A stretch of DNA of 64,000 nt from an uncultured Myxococcales bacterium (GTDB lineage: Bacteria; Myxococcota_A; UBA9042; DTJE01), in contig CAIZWN010000051.1 in the NCBI GenBank assembly GCA_903936705.1, forward strand, positions 1 through 64,000, read 5' to 3'. A program made the translations under genes and the position numbers. Shown in pieces: positions 1 through 8,702 of this stretch. The notes under the pieces are model-generated. The model worked only from the letters and a program-made list of their open reading frames with translations. It ran no database searches and had not been told where the DNA came from. Positions within the stretch are counted from its first letter, which is position 1; the number at the start of each line of letters is the position of its first letter.

Positions 1-277
1 AAGCCTTGGTGGGCCGTTACCTCACCAACTAGCTGATGGGACGCGGGCTCGTCATCAGGCGAATTACTCCTTTGGCCTCAGGGACCGAAGTCCCCGTGGT
101 CTTATGCGGGATTAGCAGTTCTTTCGAACTGTTATCCCCCACCCGATGGTTGATTACCCACGTGTTACTCACCCGTGCGCCACTCTACTAGAGGGTTGCC
201 CCTCGTTCGCGTTCGACTTGCATGTGTTAAGCACGCCGCCAGCGTTCGTCCTGAGCCAGGATCAAACTCTCCAGATT
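1..277 (-). rRNA. rrs: 16S ribosomal RNA, 5' end (partial)
   Basis: The reverse strand at 251-270 reads as the universal 27F site at the start of 16S rRNA (AGAGTTTGATCCTGGCTCAG). The gene should begin about seven bases upstream, near 277, by comparison with E. coli numbering. Further in, the reverse complement carries conserved 16S helices, including a GGCGAACGGGTGAGTAA-like region near 160-180. Only about the first 277 nucleotides are present; the gene runs off the left edge, so the rRNA operon is transcribed leftward out of the window. Confidence 0.95.
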
Positions 278-396
278 ATTTGTGAAAAGGTTCCGGGACG
301 AATCCCGTACCCGATTCGACAAAACATTTTGGGGTTCTTCTTGGTTTCTACTATCCAGTTTTCAAGGAGCGAGGTCGCTTCCGACCGGGAATCCCG

Positions 397-426
397 ACTG
401 TAACGCCGGGCCGGTCCGCCTGTCAA
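397..426 (-). promoter_or_regulatory. Candidate rRNA promoter P2 (-35 TTGACA, -10 TACAGT)
   Basis: On the minus strand a perfect TTGACA (421-426) is followed after 18 bases by TACAGT (397-402), about 120 bases before the predicted 16S 5' end. The orientation matches the rRNA operon and the G+C-rich spacer resembles stringently controlled promoters. This is a consensus match only. Confidence 0.5.
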
Positions 427-549
427 GCGCGACACAATCACCAGAACTGCGTCGCCTTGCCGGTGCTGCCTCCTTGACTCTCGTCGGCAGGCACCTTCGC
501 TTTGTTTCGAGTCGGCCCCGAGGGACCGTCTCTCCAGAAGCGGGGGCAA

Positions 550-578
550 ATGTTAATTTAAGTCCTAATCCCTGTCAA
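550..578 (-). promoter_or_regulatory. Candidate rRNA promoter P1 (-35 TTGACA, -10 TAACAT)
   Basis: On the minus strand TTGACA (573-578) is followed after 17 bases by TAACAT (550-555), with an A-rich stretch just upstream that could act as an UP element. Together with the second match at 397-426 it gives the tandem P1/P2 layout usual for rRNA operons. The remaining sequence from 579 to 738 shows no gene. Confidence 0.5.
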
Positions 579-738
579 GAGATTTTTTTCATCCCCTTTT
601 CAGGGGGTGAGGGGGGCTTCTTTGTATCGTCGCCCCCCACTGGACCGCCATATTTTCAATTGCCTCCCATCGTGAGCCGCCGTTCTCGGCGCCCCTCCTG
701 GAAGCGGGAGCGGAGTCTAGAGGTCAGTAGCCTATCTG

Positions 739-1086
739 TCAAACCTTTTTCTTTCGTGGCGAGGAACCCTTTGATTCTTCCACAACTTCCACGCCTCCGA
801 TCTCGTCAATCCAGCGCCGCAGTACGTCGGAAATCGCCAGCGCCTGGACCGGATTGCCGATGTTCAGCTTGCTCTCCATCCTGTAGGTGCCGTTCTGCTT
901 GCGGAACTTGCGCAACGTGAACTTCACCGGTCCGTAGACCTCGGCCGCCTTGTCCCATTCGCGATAACGGAAGGCCAGCACCGGCCAGGTTCCGCGCGCG
1001 ATAATCTCCTTGGCCTCCTGCTTGACCACTTGAACCCCGTCCTCTTCGTACTCGACCGTAATTTCGTCAATGTCCTCGGCCCACAT
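739..1086 (-). CDS. Conserved small hypothetical protein (115 aa)
   Basis: The start is the ATG at 1086, eight bases after a strong AGGAGG. The protein is soluble, with an acidic N-terminus, a central stretch reading WPVLAFRYREWDKAAEVYGP, a basic TLRKFRKQNGTYRMESKLNI segment, and a Lys/Arg tail ending RKKK. It resembles from memory a family of small proteins of unknown function in Geobacter-type deltaproteobacteria, so I call it conserved but unassigned. It has no signal peptide or membrane segment. It is the last gene of the minus-strand cysS run, 58 bases after the lipoprotein gene, and lies next to the divergent end of the rRNA leader. Confidence 0.75.
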   Translation of the reverse strand: MWAEDIDEITVEYEEDGVQVVKQEAKEIIARGTWPVLAFRYREWDKAAEVYGPVKFTLRKFRKQNGTYRMESKLNIGNPVQALAISDVLRRWIDEIGGVEVVEESKGSSPRKKKV

Positions 1087-1144
1087 GTAGCTGTCCTCCT
1101 GTAATGGCAGCGGGCCACTTCCCGCCGCCTGGTAGCCAATGCCC

Positions 1145-1966
1145 CTATCGATCCGGCCTGGAAGGCCTGCGCAGCACCTCCGGGGCCCCCTCTCGCCAAC
1201 CTGCCACCAGCCCCCCCAGAACCGAGCGGACCATGGCGACCGGGCGATCCCGCCGCGCCGGCACCGCATCAGTCGGCTCGACAATAACCTCGACAGCAGG
1301 AAGATCGGAAATCGTCAGCGAATGTTCCAGTGTCACGTCTGCACGTCGCCCTTCTGTCTCGAACTCGGCGCCCAGTTTGAGGTAAGCCTCGGAAGGCCGC
1401 CCCCCTGCAGCTCTCACCTCGCCGTGCAGGCCGCGAACTATCAGGTTGAACGGCACCTGCGTCGGCAACGATTCAATCCTGCAATCCGAATTTGCAACCT
1501 CGTAAATCCTGTCAGACCCGCTGGCCTTTTCGCGCCCGCATTTTTTCAGCAATGTCAGAAGATCAAGCGAACCTTCAAGGACGGAAGCGGCCGCAGCGAG
1601 TGGTTCATCACGCGCATCATCCCAGCGCACGAATGGCCCGCCGGCACCCCTGGTGTAGTATCTGCCGCCCACGCTGACGGCGCGAAAGGACTCGTCGGTG
1701 TCGCCGGCCTCGGACCCCTGATGAATCCTCCCTATATCGACCTCAAAATCCCCGTTTGCAGCTCGTCGCAACGCACGCCGGTCACGCAGAGTCACACTTG
1801 CGTCCGTCCTGTTCACTGAAACAACGGATTCGGCGACAAGGTTGAACGCGACGCGACCACCGATCCACTCGTCGGCAGGAAGTGTTACAGGAATCGAAAG
1901 CACCGGGGAAGGCGCCTGTCGGGAACATCCGGAAAGCGCCACCAGCGTGACGAAAAACCACCTCAT
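1145..1966 (-). CDS. Predicted lipoprotein of unknown function (273 aa)
   Basis: The start ATG at 1966 overlaps the fmt stop codon in an ATGA, so translation is probably coupled to fmt. The N-terminus MRWFFVTLVALSGCSRQ is a short signal peptide with lipobox LSGC, which predicts export and a lipid anchor at Cys-14. The mature part is mixed alpha/beta without a motif I recognise; two Cys residues in the middle (KKCGRE and NSDCRIE) could form a disulfide. The C-terminal third contains an acidic beta-rich stretch followed by a basic tail. Its place after fmt suggests only shared transcription, not shared function. Confidence 0.8.
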   Translation of the reverse strand: MRWFFVTLVALSGCSRQAPSPVLSIPVTLPADEWIGGRVAFNLVAESVVSVNRTDASVTLRDRRALRRAANGDFEVDIGRIHQGSEAGDTDESFRAVSVGGRYYTRGAGGPFVRWDDARDEPLAAAASVLEGSLDLLTLLKKCGREKASGSDRIYEVANSDCRIESLPTQVPFNLIVRGLHGEVRAAGGRPSEAYLKLGAEFETEGRRADVTLEHSLTISDLPAVEVIVEPTDAVPARRDRPVAMVRSVLGGLVAGWREGAPEVLRRPSRPDR

Positions 1967-2946
1967 CCGCCCTCCGGGCTGCGCCCATCGGTAGCTACGC
2001 CAAGACGGTCGCCGACTGCAATACGGCGTCCAGCAGCAGCCTCGCGCGCACTCATCCTGCGCGATCCTGCCGGCTGCACGTCGCAAAACCTTACTGCGCC
2101 ATCACCGGTACGCACAACGACCGCATCTCCATCAAGAGCCAGGACCGTACCAGGCGCAGAACCGGACGTGTCGGCAACCGCGGTAAGGAAAGGAAAGATC
2201 CTCAATCTGACGCCCTTGGCTGCGAACGTGTACGCCCCCGGCCAGGGCTCGACCCCACGAATCAGGTCGGAAACCTCCCGGCTGGACCTGGCCCAATCAA
2301 CAAGCCCCGTTTCCTTTTGCAGCGGAGGTGCCAACGTGGCCCTGGAATCGTCCTGCGGCAAGGAAGGAAGCCGACCATCGACAACCCCCGCGATTGCCCG
2401 CAGCAACAAATTCGGACCCATTACGGCCAGTCGGTCATAGACGGTGGCGCTGGTATCCTCCGGAGCGATAGGCGTCGATTCAGTCAGCAGGATCGGCCCG
2501 GTGTCCAGGCCAGGATCCATTCGCATGATCGTGATGCCGGTCTCACAATCCCCCCGAATCACCGACCACTGAACTGGCGCAGCCCCCCGCCACCGGGGCA
2601 AAAGCGACCCGTGAACGTTCAGACAACCGAACCTCGGCATATCCAGGATTTCCGAAGGAAGGATTCGACCATACGCGGCAACGATTATGATATCGGCTCG
2701 TTCCGCAGCAATCAGCTCGTGAACCTCGGGAGTGCGCAACGTCTTGGGCTGAATAACGGCAAGGCCCCGCTGAATTGCCAGGCGCTTGATCGGCGTCTGG
2801 GTCAATTCCAACCCGCGGCCACTGGGCTTGTCTGCCCGTGTCAGAACCAGCGGAATCTGAAAACCTGCATCCACCAAAGCCGCCAGTGATGGCACGGCAA
2901 ACGATGCCGACCCCATGAAAACCAACCGAATTGACTGTGCTTCCAA
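1963..2946 (-). CDS. fmt: Methionyl-tRNA formyltransferase
   Basis: The enzyme formylates initiator Met-tRNA with 10-formyl-tetrahydrofolate in the cytoplasm. The N-terminal Rossmann-type domain carries the family signature HGSLLPRWRGAAPVQW, with catalytic Asn-110 and His-112 and the acidic residue in GLDTGP near 148. The C-terminal domain, from about 210, is the OB-fold that binds tRNA. I chose the TTG at 2946 because GGAGG lies seven bases before it and the protein then begins just before IRLVFMG, as in homologues; a GTG at 2973 would add nine residues. Length 327 aa fits the family. It follows def by about 80 bases, the usual def-fmt pairing. Confidence 0.95.
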   Translation of the reverse strand: MEAQSIRLVFMGSASFAVPSLAALVDAGFQIPLVLTRADKPSGRGLELTQTPIKRLAIQRGLAVIQPKTLRTPEVHELIAAERADIIIVAAYGRILPSEILDMPRFGCLNVHGSLLPRWRGAAPVQWSVIRGDCETGITIMRMDPGLDTGPILLTESTPIAPEDTSATVYDRLAVMGPNLLLRAIAGVVDGRLPSLPQDDSRATLAPPLQKETGLVDWARSSREVSDLIRGVEPWPGAYTFAAKGVRLRIFPFLTAVADTSGSAPGTVLALDGDAVVVRTGDGAVRFCDVQPAGSRRMSAREAAAGRRIAVGDRLGVATDGRSPEGG

Positions 2947-3026
2947 TCCTGGGCCTCCAGGCCGAACGGCCACGTGAAGTTTGTACCGCGAGCGACTTGA
3001 AGGCGCAACGGGCGGCCACTCGAAGA

Positions 3027-3548
3027 TCAGTCTTCGTCGATGCGCCGGGACTTGTCATAGTCCCGCAGGGCCAGACGACGCCTCACAAGACCGACGCGAT
3101 CGGTAAAGACGACACCATCAAGATGATCCACTTCGTGCTGGAAGCAAACGGCCAGCAGGCCTTCGCACGATATGGAAACAGGCGTGCCGTGCTGGTCCAG
3201 ATATTCCACGGTAATACGCTCGGCCCGCTGGATATCAATCTCCAACCCTGGGAACGACAGGCATCCCTCGGTTACCACTGTCCTGCCTTCGCGAGCCGAA
3301 ATCAGAGGATTTACCGCCAGGATCAGACCCGACCCAGGCATACCCTCCTCCTCGGACGGGACGTCAAGCGTCACAAGCCTTCTGGAAACGCCAATCTGTG
3401 GTGCCGCCAGGCCGATCCCGTTCTGGCGATACATTGTTTGGGCCATGTCATCCAGAAGCTTACGGACCTCGTCATCAACCGTTGTCACCGGGTCAGCCTT
3501 GCGCCGGAGCACCTCGTCCGGCCACATGCGGATCGTCAGGACCGCCAT
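3027..3548 (-). CDS. def: Peptide deformylase
   Basis: This metalloenzyme removes the N-formyl group from nascent proteins, undoing the step made by the downstream fmt product. All three family motifs are intact: GIGLAAPQ (44-51), EGCLSFPG (94-101, metal ligand Cys-96) and QHEVDHLDG (137-145, metal ligands His-138 and His-142, catalytic Glu-139). Length 173 aa is normal. The start overlaps the end of the upstream J-like gene by 13 bases, consistent with translational coupling. A charged C-terminal tail, RLALRDYDKSRRIDED, extends slightly past the core domain. Confidence 0.97.
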   Translation of the reverse strand: MAVLTIRMWPDEVLRRKADPVTTVDDEVRKLLDDMAQTMYRQNGIGLAAPQIGVSRRLVTLDVPSEEEGMPGSGLILAVNPLISAREGRTVVTEGCLSFPGLEIDIQRAERITVEYLDQHGTPVSISCEGLLAVCFQHEVDHLDGVVFTDRVGLVRRRLALRDYDKSRRIDED

Positions 3549-3904
3549 GGCTCCCTCCCCTCGGCAGGCAGCAGCGCCCGCCGGTAAGTCAGTCTCAAGT
3601 CCGGGTCGGACAGGACCGCGAATGCATCCCCGGCAATCCTGGACGCTTCGTCAACAGCCGCCGCCGCCTCACCGTCATTTTTCGTCATCGAGCGCATGAC
3701 GTCCAGTTCGCTAACATGTTTCAGGTACGCCTCCCGAACCTCCGTTGTCGAGGCATCCGTGCCGATGCCCAGGCAATCGAAGTAATTGCCATGCCGCGCA
3801 GCTTCGCACACCCGCACCAGTGCATCCGGAAGCGGGGGCGCCGACGCCACAACGCCCCTGGACCGCGACCCGCGGGCCGCGCCGGATTTCATGCGATCTT
3901 CCAT
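3536..3904 (-). CDS. J-domain-like protein lacking the HPD motif (122 aa)
   Basis: The region from about residue 37 (HGNYFDCLGI) through EVREAYLKHV and DAFAVLSDPDLRLTYRRAL matches the helix order of a DnaJ J-domain, including the typical ending VLSDP.LR..Y. The loop after helix II, where J-proteins carry His-Pro-Asp, instead reads KHVSELDVM, so the residues that stimulate DnaK ATPase are missing. The N-terminal 30 residues are basic and disordered. The gene overlaps cysS by 16 bases and def by 13, so it is embedded in this operon. It may be a scaffold rather than a chaperone partner; the fold call is by pattern only. Confidence 0.7.
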   Translation of the reverse strand: MEDRMKSGAARGSRSRGVVASAPPLPDALVRVCEAARHGNYFDCLGIGTDASTTEVREAYLKHVSELDVMRSMTKNDGEAAAAVDEASRIAGDAFAVLSDPDLRLTYRRALLPAEGREPWRS

Positions 3905-5334
3905 CGCGTTCCCTCGGGGCCATCCATCAGAACCACGCCCATGCCCGACAGTTCCCCACGCAAGACATCGGCCCTCACGAAATCCTTCGCGACACGCGCA
4001 GCGACGCGGTCGGCAACAAGCGTCTCGATCAGCCCTCGGTCCAGTCCGTTACGCAGCAACTTGCAGTCGCGAATCCCGGCAAGGATCACCGCAGGTTCCT
4101 GACCGCACAGCCCAAGCACCGCTCCCAGATTCTGAAGAATCCGCAGTGCCGTGGCCACTCCAACTGCCTTGTCGGGCGCCTTGCCCTTCATCATCAGAAC
4201 GTCATTCAACCGACGGGATGTGTCGGCCACCAGGGCCAGCGCCGCCGCCGTATTGAAATCGTCGTCCATCGTCAAGACAAAGCGTTCGCGGGCTGCTTCG
4301 ACCTCTGGTTCGTCCGCTTGGGCCGGCGTACGGGCAAGATAGTCGCAGGCGGTCTGAATGGTCTCGTACAGGTACTCCACCCGATTCTCAGCCTCGCCAA
4401 CGGCGCTGTCCGTGAAGTTGATCGGGCTGCGGTAGTGCGTCGTCAGCAGGAAGTACCGCAGCGATTCCGGGTGGAAGCGCGCGATCACATCGCGAATGGC
4501 AAAAAAGTTTCCCAGGGACTTCGACATCTTCTCGGAATCGACGTTCACAAAGCCGTTGTGTACCCATGTCCTGACAAATTCCTTGCCGGTTGCGGCCCAC
4601 GACTGGGCCCGCTCGTTCTCGTGATGCGGGAAGATCAGGTCCATCCCGCCGCCATGCATGTCGAACACCTCGCCAAGATACTTGGACGACATCGCCGAGC
4701 ACTCGATGTGCCAACCGGGCCGACCTGGCCCCCATGGGCTGTCCCACGCCGGTTCTCCCGGTTTTGCGGCCTTCCAAAGCGCAAAATCCATGGGATGTCG
4801 TTTCTGCGGTTCCTGCGGATCAACCCGCTCGGACGCACCGGCCTGCATGTCGTCAAGCTTGCGTCCGGACAGCTTCAGGTATCCTGGGAACGACGAGATG
4901 TCGAAATACACGTCCCCGCTGGCCTCGTAGCCATGCCCGCGGTCGATGATCGTCTGCACCATGGAGATGATCTCGGGCATGTGTTCCGTGACGCGCGGCT
5001 CGACGTCGGCCCGACCAACTCCCAGTGCGGCCATGTCCTCGTGGAATGCGGCAATGAAGGTGTCCGTAAGCTCGGTGACCGGCACCCCGGCCTCGTTCGA
5101 TCGCCTGATGATTTTGTCATCGACGTCGGTGAAGTTGCGAACGTACGTAACGTCGTAGCCGCGCCACCGGAGATAGCGCAGGATCACGTCGAAAGCCACG
5201 TACGCCCGGGCATGTCCGATGTGGCAACGGTCGTACACCGTCACTCCACATACGTACATCCGGACTTTTCCCGGTTCCAGCGTTTCGAATGGTTCCTTGG
5301 TGCGCGTGAACGTGTTGAATACTTTCAGGCTCAC
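3889..5334 (-). CDS. cysS: Cysteinyl-tRNA synthetase
   Basis: This class I synthetase charges tRNA-Cys. The HIGH motif is at 38-41 (HIGHAR), KMSKSLGN starts at 269, and the zinc ligands are recognisable as Cys-29 (YVCGVTVYD), Cys-212 (WHIECSAMS), His-237 and Glu-241 (PHHENE). The C-terminal domain runs to the end at about 481 residues, close to the 460-aa E. coli enzyme. I chose the GTG at 5334, preceded by GAGGAG, because the protein then opens with SLKVFNTFTRTKEPF; an ATG at 5457 would add 41 unconserved residues. It heads the minus-strand operon and is divergent from the CPBP gene. Confidence 0.96.
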   Translation of the reverse strand: MSLKVFNTFTRTKEPFETLEPGKVRMYVCGVTVYDRCHIGHARAYVAFDVILRYLRWRGYDVTYVRNFTDVDDKIIRRSNEAGVPVTELTDTFIAAFHEDMAALGVGRADVEPRVTEHMPEIISMVQTIIDRGHGYEASGDVYFDISSFPGYLKLSGRKLDDMQAGASERVDPQEPQKRHPMDFALWKAAKPGEPAWDSPWGPGRPGWHIECSAMSSKYLGEVFDMHGGGMDLIFPHHENERAQSWAATGKEFVRTWVHNGFVNVDSEKMSKSLGNFFAIRDVIARFHPESLRYFLLTTHYRSPINFTDSAVGEAENRVEYLYETIQTACDYLARTPAQADEPEVEAARERFVLTMDDDFNTAAALALVADTSRRLNDVLMMKGKAPDKAVGVATALRILQNLGAVLGLCGQEPAVILAGIRDCKLLRNGLDRGLIETLVADRVAARVAKDFVRADVLRGELSGMGVVLMDGPEGTRWKIA

Positions 5335-5463
5335 TAATCTCCTCGCCTTCCCGGACGCGCGGAAGCTACCGGTTACGGGAAGATCTGTCAATCGAACAGG
5401 GGACATCGAACGTCCGTCGCTTACTCGCTTGCAAGAAATCGAGTAGACGTCCATCATCCCCGC

Positions 5464-6828
5464 ATGGAATGGACCCGATACGGCTCGCTGATCGCGACCA
5501 TGCTGTACGTGATGGCAGTCAGCATCGTACTGTCAGGACGGGATCCAGAAGTCCCAGTCACAATCATGAACAGCCTGGAGATACGGCCGCTTGTGACCCT
5601 GACACGCACGATCCCGCCGGCGGCAAAGGACGGAAGCCGTGGCGAAATGGACGGGGTCGCCACGATGGTCCGAGACGCGATGGATCAGATGGCCTACAAG
5701 CCACTCGCGACTTCGTCAGACCGCCTGCGAGGGGCCACTGCCGCCATCGTCCTTGGGGCCCGCCACCTGGTTCCGGTTTTTGTCGGGCCCATCGCAAGCA
5801 CTGAACCGGCTGCGCTGGCGCTGGTCAACTGGGCATTCGACCCGGCATACCCGGCCACTGATGCGGATATCCAGGCCATCCGCGCCGCAGGTCTCCCGGC
5901 ACCGCTAGCCGATGCCGCCGTCACCGCTCTGGCTGGTGACGCCGGCCGTACGGCCGATGCGGAAAAAGCCCGCGATGCCTGGACAAGCGCCTCAAAAGAC
6001 GCTTCGGCGCAGGCGTCAATTCAATTCACCCTGTTCCTAGGAGCGCTTGTTCTGGGATCGATCCTGTGGTTCAGGATGAGGCGACTCCAACTTGCGTCGC
6101 TGGCAGTTCCGCTTCCAAAGCCGACGCTTGAATCCCTGCTTCCGGCGATCAGGGTCATGGTCTACTTCATGGCCGCCTTTCTGACGATTGGAGTTCTTGC
6201 CCCCGGGGTCCTGCAGGGACTGGAGATCCCCGGAGGCGTCGCGGGCATGGCCTTTACGATGTACGTTCTGAACGGCCTGATCGGCATTGGCCTTGTTCTG
6301 ACGGTCGGTCGGTCGAATCCCGGCGAGTCTCCATCGGATCTGCTGGGACTGCATACCCTTCGACCGGCTGCCGTGCCCACCGGCGCCGTATGGGGAATTG
6401 CAGGGTGGTGCATGTTGCTGCCCTCGGTCCTGTCGGCCTCCATTCTTTCGGCGGTGCTGCTGGGCATGGGCGGCAATCCATTCGACAACCCGGTGGCGCT
6501 GCTGATGGTGCTGGATTCGGACCCGGATATTCTGGCGCTGCTTTTGTTTGCAATCGCGATCTTGGCCCCCCTGTTCGAGGAGCTGTTCTTTCGCGGCTTT
6601 TTGCACGCACGCTTGCGCCACCACTTCTCCCCGTACGGCGCGGCAATGATTTCCGGCCTGTGCTTTGCCGCCACCCACATGTCCCTTTCGAACCTGTTGC
6701 CCCTGTGGGCAGTGGGATTCGCCCTGGCAATTCTCTATGACCGAACAAGAACTCTGTGGGCGCCCATGGTCGCGCATTCCCTGTGGAACCTGGGGACCGC
6801 TGCCGTATTGCTATGGTTCTTCCGCTGA
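5464..6828 (+). CDS. CPBP (CAAX/Abi) family intramembrane metalloprotease
   Basis: The C-terminal half is a multi-pass membrane domain with the three CPBP motifs: EE...R in FEELFFRGF (Glu near 372-373), FxxxH in FAATHMS (about 401-405), and HxxxN in HSLWN (about 438-442). These residues form the active site of Rce1-type intramembrane proteases. The first about 180 residues hold one N-terminal membrane segment and an extracytoplasmic Ala/Asp-rich region that is not part of the family core, so the protein is longer than most members. It is divergent from cysS with only about 130 bases between starts. Substrates cannot be deduced. The ATG at 5464 lacks a clear ribosome site. Confidence 0.85.
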   Translation: MEWTRYGSLIATMLYVMAVSIVLSGRDPEVPVTIMNSLEIRPLVTLTRTIPPAAKDGSRGEMDGVATMVRDAMDQMAYKPLATSSDRLRGATAAIVLGARHLVPVFVGPIASTEPAALALVNWAFDPAYPATDADIQAIRAAGLPAPLADAAVTALAGDAGRTADAEKARDAWTSASKDASAQASIQFTLFLGALVLGSILWFRMRRLQLASLAVPLPKPTLESLLPAIRVMVYFMAAFLTIGVLAPGVLQGLEIPGGVAGMAFTMYVLNGLIGIGLVLTVGRSNPGESPSDLLGLHTLRPAAVPTGAVWGIAGWCMLLPSVLSASILSAVLLGMGGNPFDNPVALLMVLDSDPDILALLLFAIAILAPLFEELFFRGFLHARLRHHFSPYGAAMISGLCFAATHMSLSNLLPLWAVGFALAILYDRTRTLWAPMVAHSLWNLGTAAVLLWFFR

Positions 6829-6977
6829 TCATTTCCGCGAGCGTGAATAACCGGTTTTTCCACGTCTGTTCCAGATAGTTCCGGTCTGCGATTGACGCCC
6901 AAAACAATCGCGGCGATCATTATTAGCGCGTGAATTCAGGCTAGATCCGAACGACAACTGACCCGGAGGGAGAACCG

Positions 6978-8663
6978 ATGGACCAGCGCCCATGGCACCG
7001 TTTCTATACCGAAAACATCCCATTGGAAGTCGAGGACAGCGGCCTCACGCTGCCGCAAAAGTTGGACCGCACCGCAGCCGTGTGGCCGAACCGGACTGCC
7101 ACCATATTCGAAGGCGGTCGGATGACCTTCGGCCAGCTAAAGGACGCCGTTGATCGTCTGGCAACATCGCTGGTCGCCATGGGTATCCGCCCTGGGGATC
7201 GCGTGGCCATCCAGTTGCCCAACCTGCCCCAGGCCGTAATTGCCTATTACGGGGTTCTACGGACGGGCGGGGTGGCCGTCATGACCAACCCCATGTACGT
7301 TTCCCGCGAGGTCGAGCACCAGTTCAACGACGCTGGCGTCAAGGCCGCAATCGTTCTGGATGCGTTCTGGGTCAAGACCGTCCGAGGTGTGCGCCACGAA
7401 CTGAAGACCCTGGAACACGTCATCCTGACGCGAATCGCCGACTGGCTGCCCTTTCCGAAGAATCACCTGTTTCCGCTGGTGGGAAAAAAGTCCGGGATGA
7501 TAGTTACCGTGGACCCTACCGACCGAATCATGTGGCTGAAGGACATTCTGGCTCGTACCCCGGCAAACCCACCTCATGTGAACTGGGACCCGGATTCGCT
7601 GGCAAACCTCCAGTACACGGGTGGGACCACGGGCGTATCGAAGGGCGCGATGCTTACCCACCGCAACCTTTCAATGAACGTCGAACAGACGATGGCCTGG
7701 TTTCAGGGCCTTGTCCCCGGAGGCGAAGTGGGGCTTGCAGCCCTGCCATTCTTCCATTCGTTCGGGCTGACAGTTTGCATGAACCTCGCCATCGCCTGCG
7801 GGGCCACGCAGATCCTGGTGCCAAACCCGCGAGACATCCCGAAACTGGTACACCTGATTCACAAATATCGACCGACGCTGTTCCCTGCCGTCCCTGCGAT
7901 GTTCAACGCAATCAACCAGTTCCCCGGTATCGACAAGCTGGACATTTCATCGATAAAGGGTTGCTTCAGCGGCTCGGCTCCACTCCCCATGGAAGTACTG
8001 GAAAAATTCGAACGGCTGACTGGCGGGAAGATCACCGAAGGCTTTGGCATGACCGAATCGTCGCCCGTGACGCATGCGAATCCTTTATATGGGGTGCGAA
8101 AGGCCGGTTCGATCGGCGTCCCGGTTCCGTCAACAGACTCGAAGATCGTGGACCTTGAGGAGGGGACCCATGACGTTGCTGTTGGCGAGGACGGAGAACT
8201 GATCCTGCGCGGGCCACAGGTCATGAGAGGCTATTGGAACAGCCCCGACGATACCGCCGTAACGCTTCGAAATGGTTGGCTGTACACGGGTGACATCGCA
8301 AAAATGGACGAGGACGGCTTCTTCTATATCGTTGGGCGAAAGAAGGACATGATCATCGCAGGTGGCTACAATATATATCCACGCGAAATCGACGAAATCC
8401 TCTACGAGCACCCGAAGGTCCTTGAGGCGGCGGCCGTGGGTATTCCCGACGCTCGTCGGGGCGAGACGGTAAAGGCATTCGTCGTTCTACGCCCGGGAGA
8501 AACTGCGACGGAAGAGGACATCATCGCCTACTGCCGCGAAAGACTGGCGCCCTACAAGGTCCCGCGAATCGTGGAATTCCGCGACGACCTGCCCAAATCG
8601 ACGATAGGAAAAGTTCTGCGCCGCGTTCTGCGGGACGAGGAACTTGCCAGGAACAAGGCATAG
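6978..8663 (+). CDS. fadD: Long-chain acyl-CoA synthetase (FadD-type AMP-binding ligase)
   Basis: The protein activates a fatty acid with ATP and joins it to CoA. The ANL-superfamily P-loop appears as YTGGTTGVSKG (about 213-223), the A5 region as EGFGMTESSPV, and the hinge and A8 region as YTGDIAKMDEDGFFYIVGRKKD (from about 436) with IAGGYNIYPREIDE; the late catalytic lysine is in KSTIGKVLRR near 545. Length 561 aa fits FadD. GGAGGG precedes the ATG with good spacing. The next gene is a GNAT acetyltransferase 39 bases downstream, and acetyltransferases often regulate such ligases by acylating that lysine, though a link here is inference. Confidence 0.92.
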   Translation: MDQRPWHRFYTENIPLEVEDSGLTLPQKLDRTAAVWPNRTATIFEGGRMTFGQLKDAVDRLATSLVAMGIRPGDRVAIQLPNLPQAVIAYYGVLRTGGVAVMTNPMYVSREVEHQFNDAGVKAAIVLDAFWVKTVRGVRHELKTLEHVILTRIADWLPFPKNHLFPLVGKKSGMIVTVDPTDRIMWLKDILARTPANPPHVNWDPDSLANLQYTGGTTGVSKGAMLTHRNLSMNVEQTMAWFQGLVPGGEVGLAALPFFHSFGLTVCMNLAIACGATQILVPNPRDIPKLVHLIHKYRPTLFPAVPAMFNAINQFPGIDKLDISSIKGCFSGSAPLPMEVLEKFERLTGGKITEGFGMTESSPVTHANPLYGVRKAGSIGVPVPSTDSKIVDLEEGTHDVAVGEDGELILRGPQVMRGYWNSPDDTAVTLRNGWLYTGDIAKMDEDGFFYIVGRKKDMIIAGGYNIYPREIDEILYEHPKVLEAAAVGIPDARRGETVKAFVVLRPGETATEEDIIAYCRERLAPYKVPRIVEFRDDLPKSTIGKVLRRVLRDEELARNKA

Positions 8664-8702
8664 GTCAACGACGTATCGTCTGCCAGTCGCTAGAATTCGC
8701 GG

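Noticed and set aside
588-625. A hairpin CCCCTTTTCAGGGG as a terminator near the rRNA promoter
   Set aside because: The T-run precedes the stem on the plus strand and becomes an A-run on the minus strand, so it is not in place for either direction.
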